The notes under the pieces: generated by a model | The model's input: only the letters and a program-made list of their open reading frames with translations | Database searches by the model: none | Told to the model about the DNA's origin: nothing | Made by a program: the position numbers and the translations under genes | Part shown: one piece after another, positions 12,682-22,650 of the stretch | How the letters are laid out: each line of letters begins with the position of its first letter | Numbering within the stretch: the stretch's first letter is position 1 | Source of the DNA: Lepturacanthus savala | Taxonomy: Eukaryota; Chordata; Actinopteri; Scombriformes; Trichiuridae | Length of the DNA stretch: 64,000 nucleotides | Assembly (NCBI GenBank): GCA_030544235.1 | Contig: JARUPU010000033.1 | Location: 1,488,001-1,552,000 of the forward strand | Direction: 5' to 3'

Positions 12682-15523
12682 CAGTACAATATTTTTATAG
12701 AAAAACTTATTTACCTTTTACTTTATGTTAAATGGTATAGTTTTGGATCAGAAATTCACCTGGAAAAGCTATTGTTTTCATGTGGTTTGTGTTTTAAAGT
12801 TTTTATTGCTCCATATGCATTCTCTCGGTCTGAAGAGCCCAAAAAGACAAAAAGCTATATAGGCCTAAATCAGTACAATATTTTTATAGAAAAACTTATT
12901 TACCTTTTACTTTATATGAAATGGTATAGTTTTGGATCAGAAATTCACCTGGAAAAGCTATTGTTTTCATGTGGTTTGTGTTTTAAAGTTTTTATTGCTC
13001 CATATGCATTCTCTCGGTCTGAAGAGCCCAAAAAGACAAAAAGCTATATAGGCCTAAATCAGTACAATATTTTCATAGAAAAACTTATTTACCTTTTACT
13101 TTATGTGAAATGGTATAGTTTTGGATCAGAAATTCACCTGGAAAAGCTATTGTTTTCATGTGGTTTGTGTTTTAAAGTTTTTATTGCTCCATATGCATTC
13201 TCTCGGTCTGAAGAGCCCAAAAAGACAAAAAGCTATATAGGCCTAAATCAGTACAATATTTTTATAGAAAAACTTATTTACCTTTTACTTTATGTGAAAT
13301 GGTATAGTTTTGGATCAGAAATTCACCTGGAAAAGCTATTGTTTTCATGTGGTTTGTGTTTTAAAGTTTTTATTGCTCCATATGCATTCTCTCGGTCTGA
13401 AGAGCCCAAAAAGACAAAAAGCTATATAGGCCTAAATCAGTACAATATTTTTATAGAAAAACTTATTTACCTTTTACTTTATGTGAAATGGTATAGTTTT
13501 GGATCAGAAATTCACCTGGAAAAGCTATTGTTTTCATGTGGTTTGTGTTTTAAAGTTTTTATTGCTCCATAGGCATTCTCTCGGTCTGAAGAGCCCAAAA
13601 AGACAAAAAGCTATATAGGCCTAAATCAGTACAATATTTTCATAGAAAAACTTATTTACCTTTTACTTTATGTGAAATGGTATAGTTTTGGATCAGAAAT
13701 TCACCTGGAAAAGCTATTGTTTTCATGTGGTTTGTATTTTAAAGTTTTTATTGCTCCATAGGCATTCTCTCGGTCTGAAGAGACCAAAAAGACAAAAAGC
13801 TATATAGGCCTAAATCAGTACAATATTTTTATAGAAAAACTTATTTACCTTTTACTTTATGTGAAATGGTATAGTTTTGGATCAGAAATTCACCTGGAAA
13901 AGCTATTGTTTTCATGTGGTTTGTGTTTTAAAGTTTTTATTGCTCCATATGCATTCTCTCGGTCTGAAGAGCCCAAAAAGCCAAAAAGCTATATAGGCCT
14001 AAATCAGTACAATATTTTTACAAAAAAACTTATTTACCTTTTATTTTATGTGAAATGGTATAGTTTTGGATCAGAAATTCACCTGGAAAAGCTATTGTTT
14101 TCATGTGGTTTGTGTTTTAAAGTTTTTATTGCTCCATATGCATTCTCTCGGTCTGAAGAGCCCAAAAAGACAAAAAGCTATATAGGCCTAAATCAGTTCA
14201 ATATTTTCATAGAAAAACTTATTTACCTTTTACTTTATGTGAAATGGTATTGTTTTGTATCAGAAATTCACCTGGAAAAGCTATTGTTTTCATGTGGTTT
14301 GTGTTTTAAAGTTTTTATTGCTCCATATGCATTCTCTCAGTCTGAAGAGAACAAAAAGACAAAAAGCTATGTAAGCCTAAATCAGAACAATATTTTTTAT
14401 AGAAAATCTTATTTACCTTTTACTTTATGTGAAATGGTATAGTTTTGGATCAGAAATTCACCTGGAAAAGCTATTGTTTTCATGTGGTTTGTGTTTTAAA
14501 GTTTTTATTGCTCCATATGCATTCTCTCGGTCTGAAGAGCACAAAAAGACAAAAAGCTATATAGGCCAAAATCAGTACAATATTTTTATAGAAAAACTTA
14601 TTTACCTTTTACTTTATGTAAAATGGTATAGTTTTGGATCAGAAATTCACCTGGAAAAGCTATTGTTTTCATGTGGTTTGTGTTTTAAAGTTTTTATTGC
14701 TCCATATGCATTCTCTCGGTCTGAAGAGCCCAAAAAGACAAAAAGCTATATAGGCCTAAATCAGTACAATATTTTCATAGAAAAACTTATTTACCTTTTA
14801 CTTTATGTAAAATGGTATAGTTTTGGATCAGAAATTCACCTGGAAAAGCTATTGTTTTCATGTGGTTTGTGTTTTAAAGTTTTTATTGCTCCATATGCAT
14901 TCTCTCGGTCTGAAGAGCCCAAAAAGACAAAAAGCTATTATAGGCCTAAATCAGTACAATATTTTTATAGAAAAACTTATTTACCTTTTACTTTATGTGA
15001 AATGGTATAGTTTTGGATCAGAAATTCACCTGGAAAAGCTATTGTTTTCATGTGGTTTGTCTTTTAAAGTTTTTATTGCTCCATATGCATTCTCTCGGTC
15101 GGAAGAGCACAAAAAGACCAAAAGCTATGTAGGCCTAAATCAGTACAACATTTTTACAGAAAATCTTATTTACCTTTTACTATATGTAAAATGGTATAGT
15201 TTTGGATCAGAAATTCACCTGGAAAAGCTATTGTTTTCATGTGGTTTGTGTTTTAAAGTTTTTATTGCTCCATATGCATTCTCTCGGTCTGAAGAGCCCA
15301 AAAAGACAAAATGCTATGTAGACCTAAATCAGTACAATATTTTTATAGAAAATCTTATTTACCTTTTACTAAATGTAAAATGGTATAGTTTTGGATCAGA
15401 AATTCGCCTGGAAAAGCTATTGTTTTCATGTGGTTTTTGTTTTAAAGTTTTTATTGCTCCATATGCATTCTCTCGGTCGGAAGAGCACAATGAGGTAAAA
15501 AGCCATGTACATCTAAATCAGTG

Positions 15524-16202
15524 AAATATTTTTACAGAAAATCTTATTTACCTTTTACTTTGTGTGAAATGGTATAGTTTGGGATTAGAATTTCATCTGG
15601 GAAAGCTATTGTTTTCATTTGGTTCATGTTTAAACTTTTTATGGCTCCCGAAGCTTTCTCTCGGTCTGAAGAGCACAATAAGATAAAAAGTGATGTACGT
15701 CTAAATCAGTGCAATATTTTTACAGAAAATCTTGTTTACCTTTTACTTTACGGAAAACGGTATAGTTTTGAACTACAAATTCACCTGGAAAAGCTATTGT
15801 TTTCATGTGGTTCATGTTTTAAACTTTTTATGGCTCTAGAAGCATTCTCTCGGTCTGAAGAGCCTAAAAGATAAAAAGGTATGTAGGCCTAATCAGGCCT
15901 ACATACCTTTCAAGATTTTCTGTAAAACCATAAGAGTTTTACAGAAAATCTTGTTTACCTTTGATTTTATGTACAATGGTATAGTTTTACATTAAGAATT
16001 CACCTGGGAAAGCTATTGTTTTCATGTGGTTCATGTTTTAAAGTTTTTATGGCTCCAGAATCTTTCTCTCATTCTGAAGAGCACAATAAGATAGAAAGCT
16101 ATGTCGGCCTAATCAGTGCAATATTTTTTTACAGAAAATCTTATTTACCTTTCATTTTATGTGCAATGGTATAGTTTTGGATTAGAAATTCACCTGGGAA
16201 AG
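15524..16202 (+). repeat. Degenerate edge of the satellite array
   Basis: The last three to four monomers are clearly related to the 189-bp unit but carry many substitutions and indels, for example TTCATGTTTTAAACTTTTTATGGCTC in place of the core TTTGTGTTTTAAAGTTTTTATTGCTC. The array stops abruptly at CACCTGGGAAAG before TCCGATATCG at 16,203. Divergence rising toward the array edge is expected where homogenisation by unequal exchange is weakest. The same degenerate edge is found inverted at 60,901-61,560 and 36,033-36,727. Confidence 0.9.
15877..15953. repeat. Two adjacent perfect hairpins in the satellite edge
   Basis: Positions 15,877-15,908 form a perfect 14-bp inverted repeat (AGGTATGTAGGCCT) around a 4-base loop. 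Positions 15,911-15,953 form a perfect 18-bp inverted repeat (CAAGATTTTCTGTAAAAC) around a 7-base loop. Both arms are normal monomer sequence, so the structure looks like a small local inversion-duplication inside a monomer. The mirror copy is at 61,150-61,226. Confidence 0.9.
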
Positions 16203-16563
16203 TCCGATATCGTTTTCCAGACATCCAGAATCCAGACATCTATAGTAACAAAGTGAAATTCTTTTGGCATAAAGGTCACCACTGGGGTTATTACAGGAAC
16301 AGCACAAAGGTGACAGAAGGCCACATGAATTTAAATAATTTCATCAAGAAGCCATGGGAAGGCCTTGTTCAATCTCAAATATAAGGCTTTACATACACCA
16401 GTGGGTACAAGGAAGAACAACTGTGTCAACAACAGTGGTCAAACGCACTCTAGTGCCTGAAATGCCTATACTAACATTAAATTAAAAGTTAAAATGTATT
16501 GTGAGTATGTAATGATGTTGTTGTTGAAATCAATGTCTGTAATGATGAGAAGTAAAGTTAAAG
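16203..16563 (+). repeat. Satellite-adjacent ~360-bp module, copy 1
   Basis: This sequence directly abuts the satellite at CACCTGGGAAAG and contains the internal near-repeat CCAGACATCCAGAATCCAGA. An inverted copy, with roughly 90% or better identity by eye, lies at 35,677-36,032, again directly abutting satellite at the same base; a third copy, also inverted, is at 60,540-60,900. The module and attached satellite thus behave as one long terminal-repeat-like unit. I recognise no coding potential in it. Confidence 0.85.
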
Positions 16564-17088
16564 CAATTCACGCGGAAATTGTGAGTTGGGTCTGGGCTGT
16601 TGGGAGTCCTTGCTGGAGTTTTATAATGGTCGTGATACCATGGATGGGATGCTGGGGTCCTCTTTATTAATACTACAAAGTTTGATGGTTGTGGGGACTT
16701 TAAATCCAAAGTTATTGATGAAAAACTATTGACCAATCAGCTTTCATGTCTTTTAGAGAAATCAGCTCAGTCACGAAGCTGTGGTCTTTCCATGGTGATG
16801 ATGACATCACTGACACAGACCAACTGCTTCTAACTCAAAAATTCTGAATTCTATCATCTAAGATATTTTCCAACATCATCATTGAGGAGGGTATTCTTAT
16901 GAGATGCCATGTCTTTGATATGTAGCTATATACCTCCTTAATACATTATTTTATTTAAATTAATTTATTCATGTATTTATGTCACTTGCATAAAATATCT
17001 ATATCTAATGTATTAATATCCATGTATAACATACTTAACCTAAAACCTTCACAGTACATCTATGTATGTTATTAAAATCCTCAGACAT
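16564..17088. other. No recognised feature
   Basis: AT-rich sequence with no convincing coding frame, repeat family or RNA gene. It is conserved in the mirror arm at about 60,016-60,539. Confidence 0.5.
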
Positions 17089-17755
17089 TAGATTCTAGAT
17101 TCAAAGTTCACTTTATTGTCATTTCACTCCACATTTACATTCAGTCTGAAATTAAATTGCTTCTCATCATTGACATTACATAAAAAATGGTGATTAAATG
17201 ATTACTAAAAAATTCTATCTATAAAAAAATATATTTTCAATCACATATTTAAAAACAGTATTTCACAGCATTAATAACCAAATAATTTCAGAGGTTCAGT
17301 AAAAGGTGCTTCAATGTCTCCAATCCAGTGCTGTTTAAAGTAATTCAGACATGTCCTTAAATCAGTTCAAACCTTGTCCTTGGTTGTTGTCCAGCTGGGG
17401 GGGTGGTGTGTGTTTGGGGGGTTCAGGGTATCAGTGAGTGTGTGTGTGGGGGGATTCAGTCCACTTGAAGCCCTACAGCTTGTAAAACCTGTTGATCATA
17501 GTGAAGGGTGGAGTGGGTCTTTGATGGTGGAGGTAGCTGTGTGAATGCATTGCTGTTGGTAGAGCGCCATCAGGATGAGACAGGAGCAGCAACGGTTCTG
17601 TAGGCAGTCTTCATCAGTCCTAATTGGCTGTTTTTGTTGTCCATGGAAACTACAGCTCCTGAACCAGGAAGTGATGTTGTAGGTCAGGATGCTGTCAGTG
17701 GAGCCGCTGTAGAAGGTGGTAAAGTGAGCAGACCAGTTACTATCAATGACCATTA
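17089..17755 (-). mobile_element. Probable LINE 3' end remnant
   Basis: On the minus strand an open segment (17,753 to 17,496) contains the string TTFYSGSTDSILTYNITSWF. This resembles the extreme C-terminus of fish non-LTR retrotransposon ORF2 proteins, which often read FY...ESILT..I..W. It is followed by STIKDPLHPSL, another feature common in those tails. About 400 bases of non-coding sequence then end in an AATAAAGTGAACTTTG segment with GAATCTAGAATC. The reverse transcriptase core is absent, so only a 5'-truncated tail remains. The family is unassigned; an exapted or unrelated frame cannot be excluded. Confidence 0.45.
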
Positions 17756-18387
17756 AAATTCTTTAGTGATATTACAGTGTAGATGCATTAACTGGAAAAA
17801 CACAACAACCAAGCAGATTATAAAATGACTAATAAGTCTTGCTTGTTCTCTACTCCTACTCCATGTTTCTCCACAGTAAGTCAACATGGTCATTGTTAGA
17901 ATGATGCATATAAGTTATCCCATATTTACTTATTTCCATTCTTTTATTCTTTGTTCTGCATAACATGACAGTATAAGTTTGTGTGTGTATCTTCCAGGTG
18001 GACAATGGAGATGTTGCAGCTGTTGACTTGACCAAGATCTGAACTTCCTTCCAACTGTTCAATGATTTTACCAGGTTCCTGTCGTAATGACAAGAATACC
18101 TACCTAACTTAGGAATTTAGCTGACCTGTTTACATTCTAGAGAAAGGAAAACAAAACCTTGTATTAGTTAGACATTTACGCACAGTGACGACTTTCAAAG
18201 TCTCAAGGGGACAACCAAAACTTTATAAAATGCATCAATATGTAGCTGCAGTATTTGGCAAATGCAGACAGACATGTGGCACAGGACAAACAAATATGGT
18301 GGGGTGGTGGAGAGAGGGATACAGAGAGCGTACCCGTGCTCTGTTTCTATCTGCACCACAAGAGGAGTTGCAAAAGGAAAAAGACCA
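17756..18387. other. No recognised feature
   Basis: Sequence between the LINE tail and the helicase remnant. Minus-strand frames continue open past the helicase break at about 18,388 but lose family resemblance there. No repeat or RNA gene is recognised. Confidence 0.45.
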
Positions 18388-19200
18388 GTACTGCCAAACG
18401 CCAACTTGATTGGGACCTGTCGCCGAACCGCTACCCTCTTGCTCATGGGTTCCTTGACTCGTGCGATGTAAACCAGCATGTCCGGCGGCCCGAGAACCTT
18501 TTTCCGAAACTTTTGATCAGCCTCTGGATTGTTCAATTCCAGTCCGATCAGCTTCACAGTTTCGGGTAGGTCCACATACATGCACAGGTGATTGTGCCGA
18601 AAGCGCCGCTGACGAGGCCATCCTCGATGTCGACGTTCCTCGTCACCATGACACGCGCGCCGACTTTGATGTTGTCTGGCAGATCCCTCCTGTTGCCCTT
18701 GAAGCCCCAGGGGATCCTTTTCCGATAATCCTCCGCAGGAATGTTGACGACAGTCAACCCAAGGGCTGCAACTGTGGTTGCATCGTGGGCGTCCACCTCC
18801 TTGTTTGTCGCAAAGATGTGAAGGGCATCCACCGGACAATGTTGGGCGTCGACGACACACTGCTCGAGCGGAGCTTTGTCGTCGACGGAAAGTGGTTCGT
18901 TCTTCTGCTTTGTGCACAGTCTGTTCAACAGCTCAGCAAAAGACCGGTCGTCCTTTTGCCACATGATTTCCGTCAAGGTGACCATCTGGAAAGAACTCCA
19001 GAGGTCAAGGAAATCATCCTCACGCACACAGAGCGGCTTGGCCCTGCCAAGGGGCGGCAGCTAGTAAAAGTCCCCAACCGTCAAGACTGACATGCCTCCA
19101 AAGGGCCTCTTGTTGCCTTTGATTTGTTGCAACTGCCAGTGCACAGGCAAAGAGGTCCTTGGAAATCATAGAGATCTCGTCAATGATCAAGATTTAACTT
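18388..19200 (-). pseudogene. Helitron-type PIF1 helicase, C-terminal half
   Basis: The minus strand from 19,193 begins at the Walker B region (ILIIDEISMISKDLF). After frameshifts it continues through EDDFLDLWSSFQMVTLTEI, an N.PAEDYRKRIPWG-type segment, and VGARVMVTRNVDIEDGLVSG, which are typical of the PIF1-like helicases of fish Helitrons/Helentrons. A further frameshift near 18,590 moves to VKLIGLELNNPEADQKF and VRRQVPIKLAFG. Family members continue there with the T.HK.QG helicase motif, but here the match stops at about 18,388, so the last motif is missing. The Walker A portion is also missing: the reading runs from ladder repeats straight into Walker B. The remnant cannot encode an active helicase. 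Confidence 0.85.
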
Positions 19201-19235
19201 CGTCCAACGCGCTGCCGGAAAGCAAGGTCTGTGCT

Positions 19236-19721
19236 TTACCGTGTCTGGATGTAAGACTTCTGATGCTGCTGGAAAGCAGGGTTGTTTCTGTACTGGTTGC
19301 GGATGTAAGATTTCATTGCAGATTTCTGCCGTTGCCGGGAAGCAAGGTCAGTCTTGTACCGCATTTGAATGTGTGATTTCTGCCGCTCCCTGAAAGCAAG
19401 ATTGGTGCTGTACTGCTTCCGAACGCAAGACTTCATTGAAGATTTATGACGCGCTTGGAATACAGGGTCAGTGTTCTACCGCTTCATTAAGTAAGTCCTC
19501 TTTTTGTGCCGATGCTGAATATAGCTTGCCCTCATTGCCTGTAACTTCTTCTCCTGAAATTCTGATCTACTGGCATATTGCAGTTTTTCAGACTGACGTC
19601 TGCCAGTGGTTCTCTTTTCACCAGAAGGCAGACGTTTGCTGATCGCACTTGCTCGACGTGCAGTTTTCCTGCATCTGCTCGAGCCAACTCTTGAAACGTA
19701 CTGCTTCGTTTTCTCACACAA
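19236..19721 (-). pseudogene. Helitron ladder-repeat region
   Basis: Minus-strand frames here encode a basic, Tyr/Gln/Lys-rich internal repeat about 22 residues long. Examples are LAFRERQKSHIQMRYKTD, LASRQRQKSAMKSYIRNQY and PAFQQHQKSYIQTR, plus the upstream frame with LQAMRASYIQHRHKK. Such ladders occur between the N-terminal domains and the Rep domain in fish Helitron ORFs as I know the family. The ladder lies just downstream of the protease segment on the same strand but in shifted frames (a switch near 19,700). Immediately beyond it the helicase Walker B region begins, so the Rep/HUH domain and helicase N-terminus appear to have been deleted. Confidence 0.65.
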
Positions 19722-20578
19722 CTACACCAACGCTGATGTAGTTGGTTGGACGCTGGTTCTGGCACAGCATCTGGAGTGAGAACCGTGTCAGCTTCACATT
19801 CTGAGGTGTTTCCTTCAAGAAAAACTGTACGTTGGAAGACCTCCTGACCGCAGCTTTGGTCCAGTGCAGCATCTGGAATGATAATCAAATCGTCTCCCAG
19901 TTCAAGGGTGTCACCATCTAGAAGAAACGCACTTGGTTCGGTTTCAGCTTCTGACAAGACTGCAACATTATCCGTAGTCACATCACTGTAGTCCCTGGAG
20001 AAGGAAACAGGCATAAGCTCATAGCTGGCATAAGATCCACGATCCTGCAAAAGCTTATGCACGTGGTCGACCAGATCACTGAAGTCAAGGAAGGTCAGCA
20101 TTATTGCAGTGCCGCTATGGTATGGAAAACCGGTGGCTGACCTCGAGTGAGAATCAAAGAAACCATAGCGGCCTGTGTCGTCACGAAAAACTGCTAAGCA
20201 TTCAGGTGCGACCAGAAGAACTGCATGGCGGACATCAAGAGCCAAGCACTGAAGTTGAGAGGCAAAGGGCAGCGATTCTTGACTTTGCAGACTGTTTTCT
20301 GCAACCTTGAGTGGTCCAACCATGAGATCCATTGAGTTCATGGTAACATGATAGGAATGATCATCAGTAAAGACACATTTTGGCATCTGCTCAAGGGTCA
20401 AGTAATTATGTGTAAAAGTACCATCTGCAATAAGCTGCCATTTCACACCTACATAGTGCGTCTCCCTGAGAAAGCACTCTATCCAGAGAAACCCTATTGA
20501 ATTGCAACCCCTCGTTGTGATATGCAAGAAAAGTAAGAGCCATGCTGGTGCACTGTTCACCCGCAAGACATCAGAATG
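19722..20578 (-). CDS. C76-like cysteine protease exon of the Helitron gene (left copy)
   Basis: An open frame runs on the minus strand from the exon border at 20,578 (preceded by TTTCAG). The first residues are HSDVLRVNSAPAWLLLFLH. A Cys in RGCNSIGFLW (residue 21 counted from the MRVNSAP start), an Asp-x-His in YGFFDSHSR (residues 138-140) and the general layout fit the herpes-tegument-like deubiquitinase fold (peptidase C76) that fish Helitron ORFs carry; the catalytic assignment is inferred. The frame stays open for 344 codons, to 19,532. The preceding exon at 20,765-20,849 joins in phase 0. Unlike the mirror copy, it has no stop in the catalytic region. Without intact partners it is probably relic coding sequence. 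Confidence 0.65.
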
Positions 20579-20764
20579 CTGAAATGAAGAAATGCATTGT
20601 GTTACATCTCTACCATGGAAATAAACACTGTTGCAGACATTGTAAAGCAGTACAATTCTCTATCCATGTTATCACCATAAAAAAATATGAAATATGAAAA
20701 CAAAAAGAGACCATTTTTAAAAAATGTTATCAATATCTATAAAATTAGGAATATGTAAACGTAC

Positions 20765-21481
20765 CTCTGCCATCAGCTCCAGGACCTCAGGCCACACCGG
20801 GTTCAGAGGGATGGAGAGCACGGTCTTCTACTTCCTCAGTATTCTGTGTCTGTAAAGAAAAAAGGCAGAGTTTGGATTAAGAAGTGCATAGGAGACAAAA
20901 CACAAAAGAAAAACTGTTGGCATTGTAAATATAAATAGGAAACAAAAACAAAGGGTTAAAAATAATAAAAAGATAATGACCAAAAACGATGCAATTAAAT
21001 CACAACATTATGTGCAGATAAAAAGCAGATAGCCATGAGCAGCAGTAGGTTATGGTAGAAAATACATTAGTTATTTCAGTAAACTTTCAAAGAAACAGTA
21101 TCAGCCTATGTTACCTTCTTGGTGGGACCCACCTGGGTCCACCGAGGAGGGAAGGAAGAACCAGAGACTGGAGCCTTGGCCTTCACAGACACTTCCCGTG
21201 AAACCTGTGAGGTTGGAGGTGTGAGCGGAGTCAAGCAGGCCCTTGGCGGAGTCTGTGGAAACAATGACAGAGTTTACAATAAAATAGTGCATAAGAGACA
21301 CCAGACAAACAGAAAGTTAAAATCCACAATACAGCAGTTATTCTGTAAAATGTTCACACAACCAATAATGGTAGGTAACACACCTTCTTGGCCTGAGCCA
21401 CACTAGTCCCTCCAAGAGGACTGGAAGGACGAGGTACAGGGGTCTCGACCTCCACAGACACTCCTGGTGAGACCGGTGTGG
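20765..21481 (-). pseudogene. Three linker exons of the Helitron-like gene
   Basis: Minus-strand blocks with GT-AG borders lie at 21,481-21,384, 21,252-21,115 and 20,849-20,765. The first two encode Pro/Thr/Ser-rich linker ending in Lys-Lys before the GT (VSPGVSVEVETPVPRPSSPL; PPRACLTPLTPPTSQVSREV). The third ends in SIPLNPVWPEVLELMAE and joins the protease exon in phase 0, but it has an in-frame TAG just before KTVLS unless a downstream AG is used as acceptor. The introns before the second and third exons are similar to each other, suggesting exon-plus-intron duplication. Exon borders come from splice consensus only. Confidence 0.5.
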
Positions 21482-21974
21482 CTGCAGGCGGGGGGAGGAG
21501 GCGTCCGGGTTTTTTTATATTAGACAAATGAATGAGATAAGATACACCAGACGAATTGAATATGATGTAAATAAAGGGTAGAAAGTTACGTGTTGTTGAG
21601 TCTGTCAACAGAGACAATAAAATGAGACAAAAGGTTAAAAACAACAACATTACCAAAAATAAAGAAATAAAGAAAGTGATAAACATTCTGACGTGCATTA
21701 ACACATAGCAGCAGTGAGGTAAACTTCACAATACAGTGGTTATTATGTTAAATATAATATCTTCTTGGACCGAGTCCAGGACACACACTTGGAGAAGAAG
21801 ATTTGTTCAGTAAACAGGACAAGATTTCAAAATGTTTGTAGAAATCTCTCACCGTGTCCAGGAATCGTCATCTGTGTCTCCACCTTTATTGGTTGGGTAA
21901 CATGTACTCAACTTCAAACATGTTCTGAAATCAATCATGGAATTATCTAGTCATAATACATCAAAGTAACTTAC

Positions 21975-22247
21975 ATTGCTGCAGGCAGCCCGGGCGGTGG
22001 TCACCAGCCTCTAGAAGTCCGTAGCTGAATCTGAAAGAGAAACTCTACGGTCCAGGTTATTACCGGAGGCCAAAACAACGACTGCCTCGGGAGTGCGAGG
22101 CAGAGATAAATTTCGTACCTCGACCTCTACGGCGCTGGCCTTGGCTCCAGGGATGGAGAGGAGACCAAAGGAGATCCACCCCGGCATGGCCACGATTCCC
22201 TCCTTGAAATACACAAAAAAGAGCTCTGCCGTCTGCGAGAATGCCAC
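21975..22247 (-). pseudogene. SGNH-hydrolase-like exon fragment
   Basis: The minus strand reads EGIVAMPGWISFGLLSIPGA, then VRNLSLPRTPEAVVVLASGN and NLDRRVSLSDSATDF. Teleost Helitron-associated proteins, as I recall them, carry an SGNH/GDSL-hydrolase-like domain with this wording upstream of the proline-rich linker and C76 protease. The expected GDSHLR block at the start is not found, and a TAG follows SDSATDF, so the exon is truncated and interrupted. A splice-donor-like AAT/GTAAGT ends the block at 21,975. The assignment rests on memory of the family layout. Confidence 0.4.
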
Positions 22248-22436
22248 CTATCTTGTCTTGGTTATGTCTTCTACTGTCTTATTCATGTTTACTATTAATT
22301 GATCTGAGACTGATCAAAGGCACAGCAATCCATGATAAGACCACCTGATTTGTCTTGTTTACTTCTGCTACTGATTGATCTGAGACACACCTAAAACATT
22401 GTAACATTCTGTGGTGTGTAAATAACTCTGTGACCT

Positions 22437-22650
22437 TGATTTCAACTCTATTTGCCTCACGGGTCATTTTGACCCGAAGACCACCTTTGTAAATTTTTTT
22501 GTACAGCTTACATGGAAATGTGAATAAAAACATTTCTTTTTTTATACTGTTGGGGCCAATCTAGGAAAAGTCATGAAATTTAAAGTTTAAAAAAATAGCA
22601 TTTAGGGGATTTCTTTTTGGTTTTTAACACAGTGGCAACAGGAGGGTTAA
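22437..22650. mobile_element. piggyBac-like short element end
   Basis: One terminus is clear: read on the minus strand from 22,650 it starts TTAACCCTCCTGTTGCCAC, a common start of fish piggyBac-type non-autonomous elements, with TTAA as the target site. A perfect palindrome CGGGTCATTTTGACCCG at 22,460-22,476 is the usual subterminal motif. The opposite TTAA end was not located with confidence, so the start is approximate. It directly abuts the truncated first visible exon of the EnSpm transposase, consistent with insertion there. Confidence 0.55.

Larger units (their letters stand above)
1..15523 (+). repeat. 189-bp AT-rich satellite array, core
   Basis: Head-to-tail tandem repeat with a 189-bp period: the unit landmark GGCCTA recurs at 191, 380 and onward every 189 bases with only a few 1-4 base indels. 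About 82 monomers are in this core block. Most monomers differ at a handful of diagnostic sites: TTTTTATAG or TTTTCATAG, TATATG, TATGTG or TATGTA, and CCATATGC or CCATAGGC. Because 189 is 63 codons, one frame stays open across many units and gives artefactual proteins with a 63-residue period; the CCATAGGC variant supplies the recurring stop. Length, AT richness and higher-order structure resemble centromeric or pericentromeric fish satellites; that role is inferred. No CENP-B box was seen by eye. Confidence 0.97.

Noticed and set aside
101..15874. Long open frames with a 63-residue repeat (KWYSFGSEIHLEKLLFSCGL...), up to 470 codons
   Set aside because: The satellite period of 189 is divisible by three, so one frame stays open without selection. 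Frames are broken by simple indels and by the CCATAGGC variant, starts are arbitrary, and the same applies to the reversed arrays at 61,000-64,000.
1..16202. CRISPR array
   Set aside because: The 189-bp units are repeated in full with no unique spacers, and the genome context is a vertebrate.
1..16202. CENP-B box in the 189-bp monomer
   Set aside because: No match to the NTTCGNNNNANNCGGGN pattern was found; the closest CG-containing stretch is CTCTCGGTCTGAAGAG.
16530..16736. 68-codon minus-strand frame (mirrored at 60,367-60,573)
   Set aside because: No recognisable domain; duplicated only because the arm is duplicated.
18195..19090. Overlapping open frames on both strands over the helicase remnant
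   Set aside because: They are shadows of the helicase reading; only the segments with helicase motifs were kept.
19722..20578. A herpesvirus integration, because the protease resembles the tegument deubiquitinase
   Set aside because: It is followed on the same strand by Helitron ladder repeats and a PIF1-type helicase and has introns, which fits a Helitron-like gene. No viral capsid, polymerase or terminase is present.
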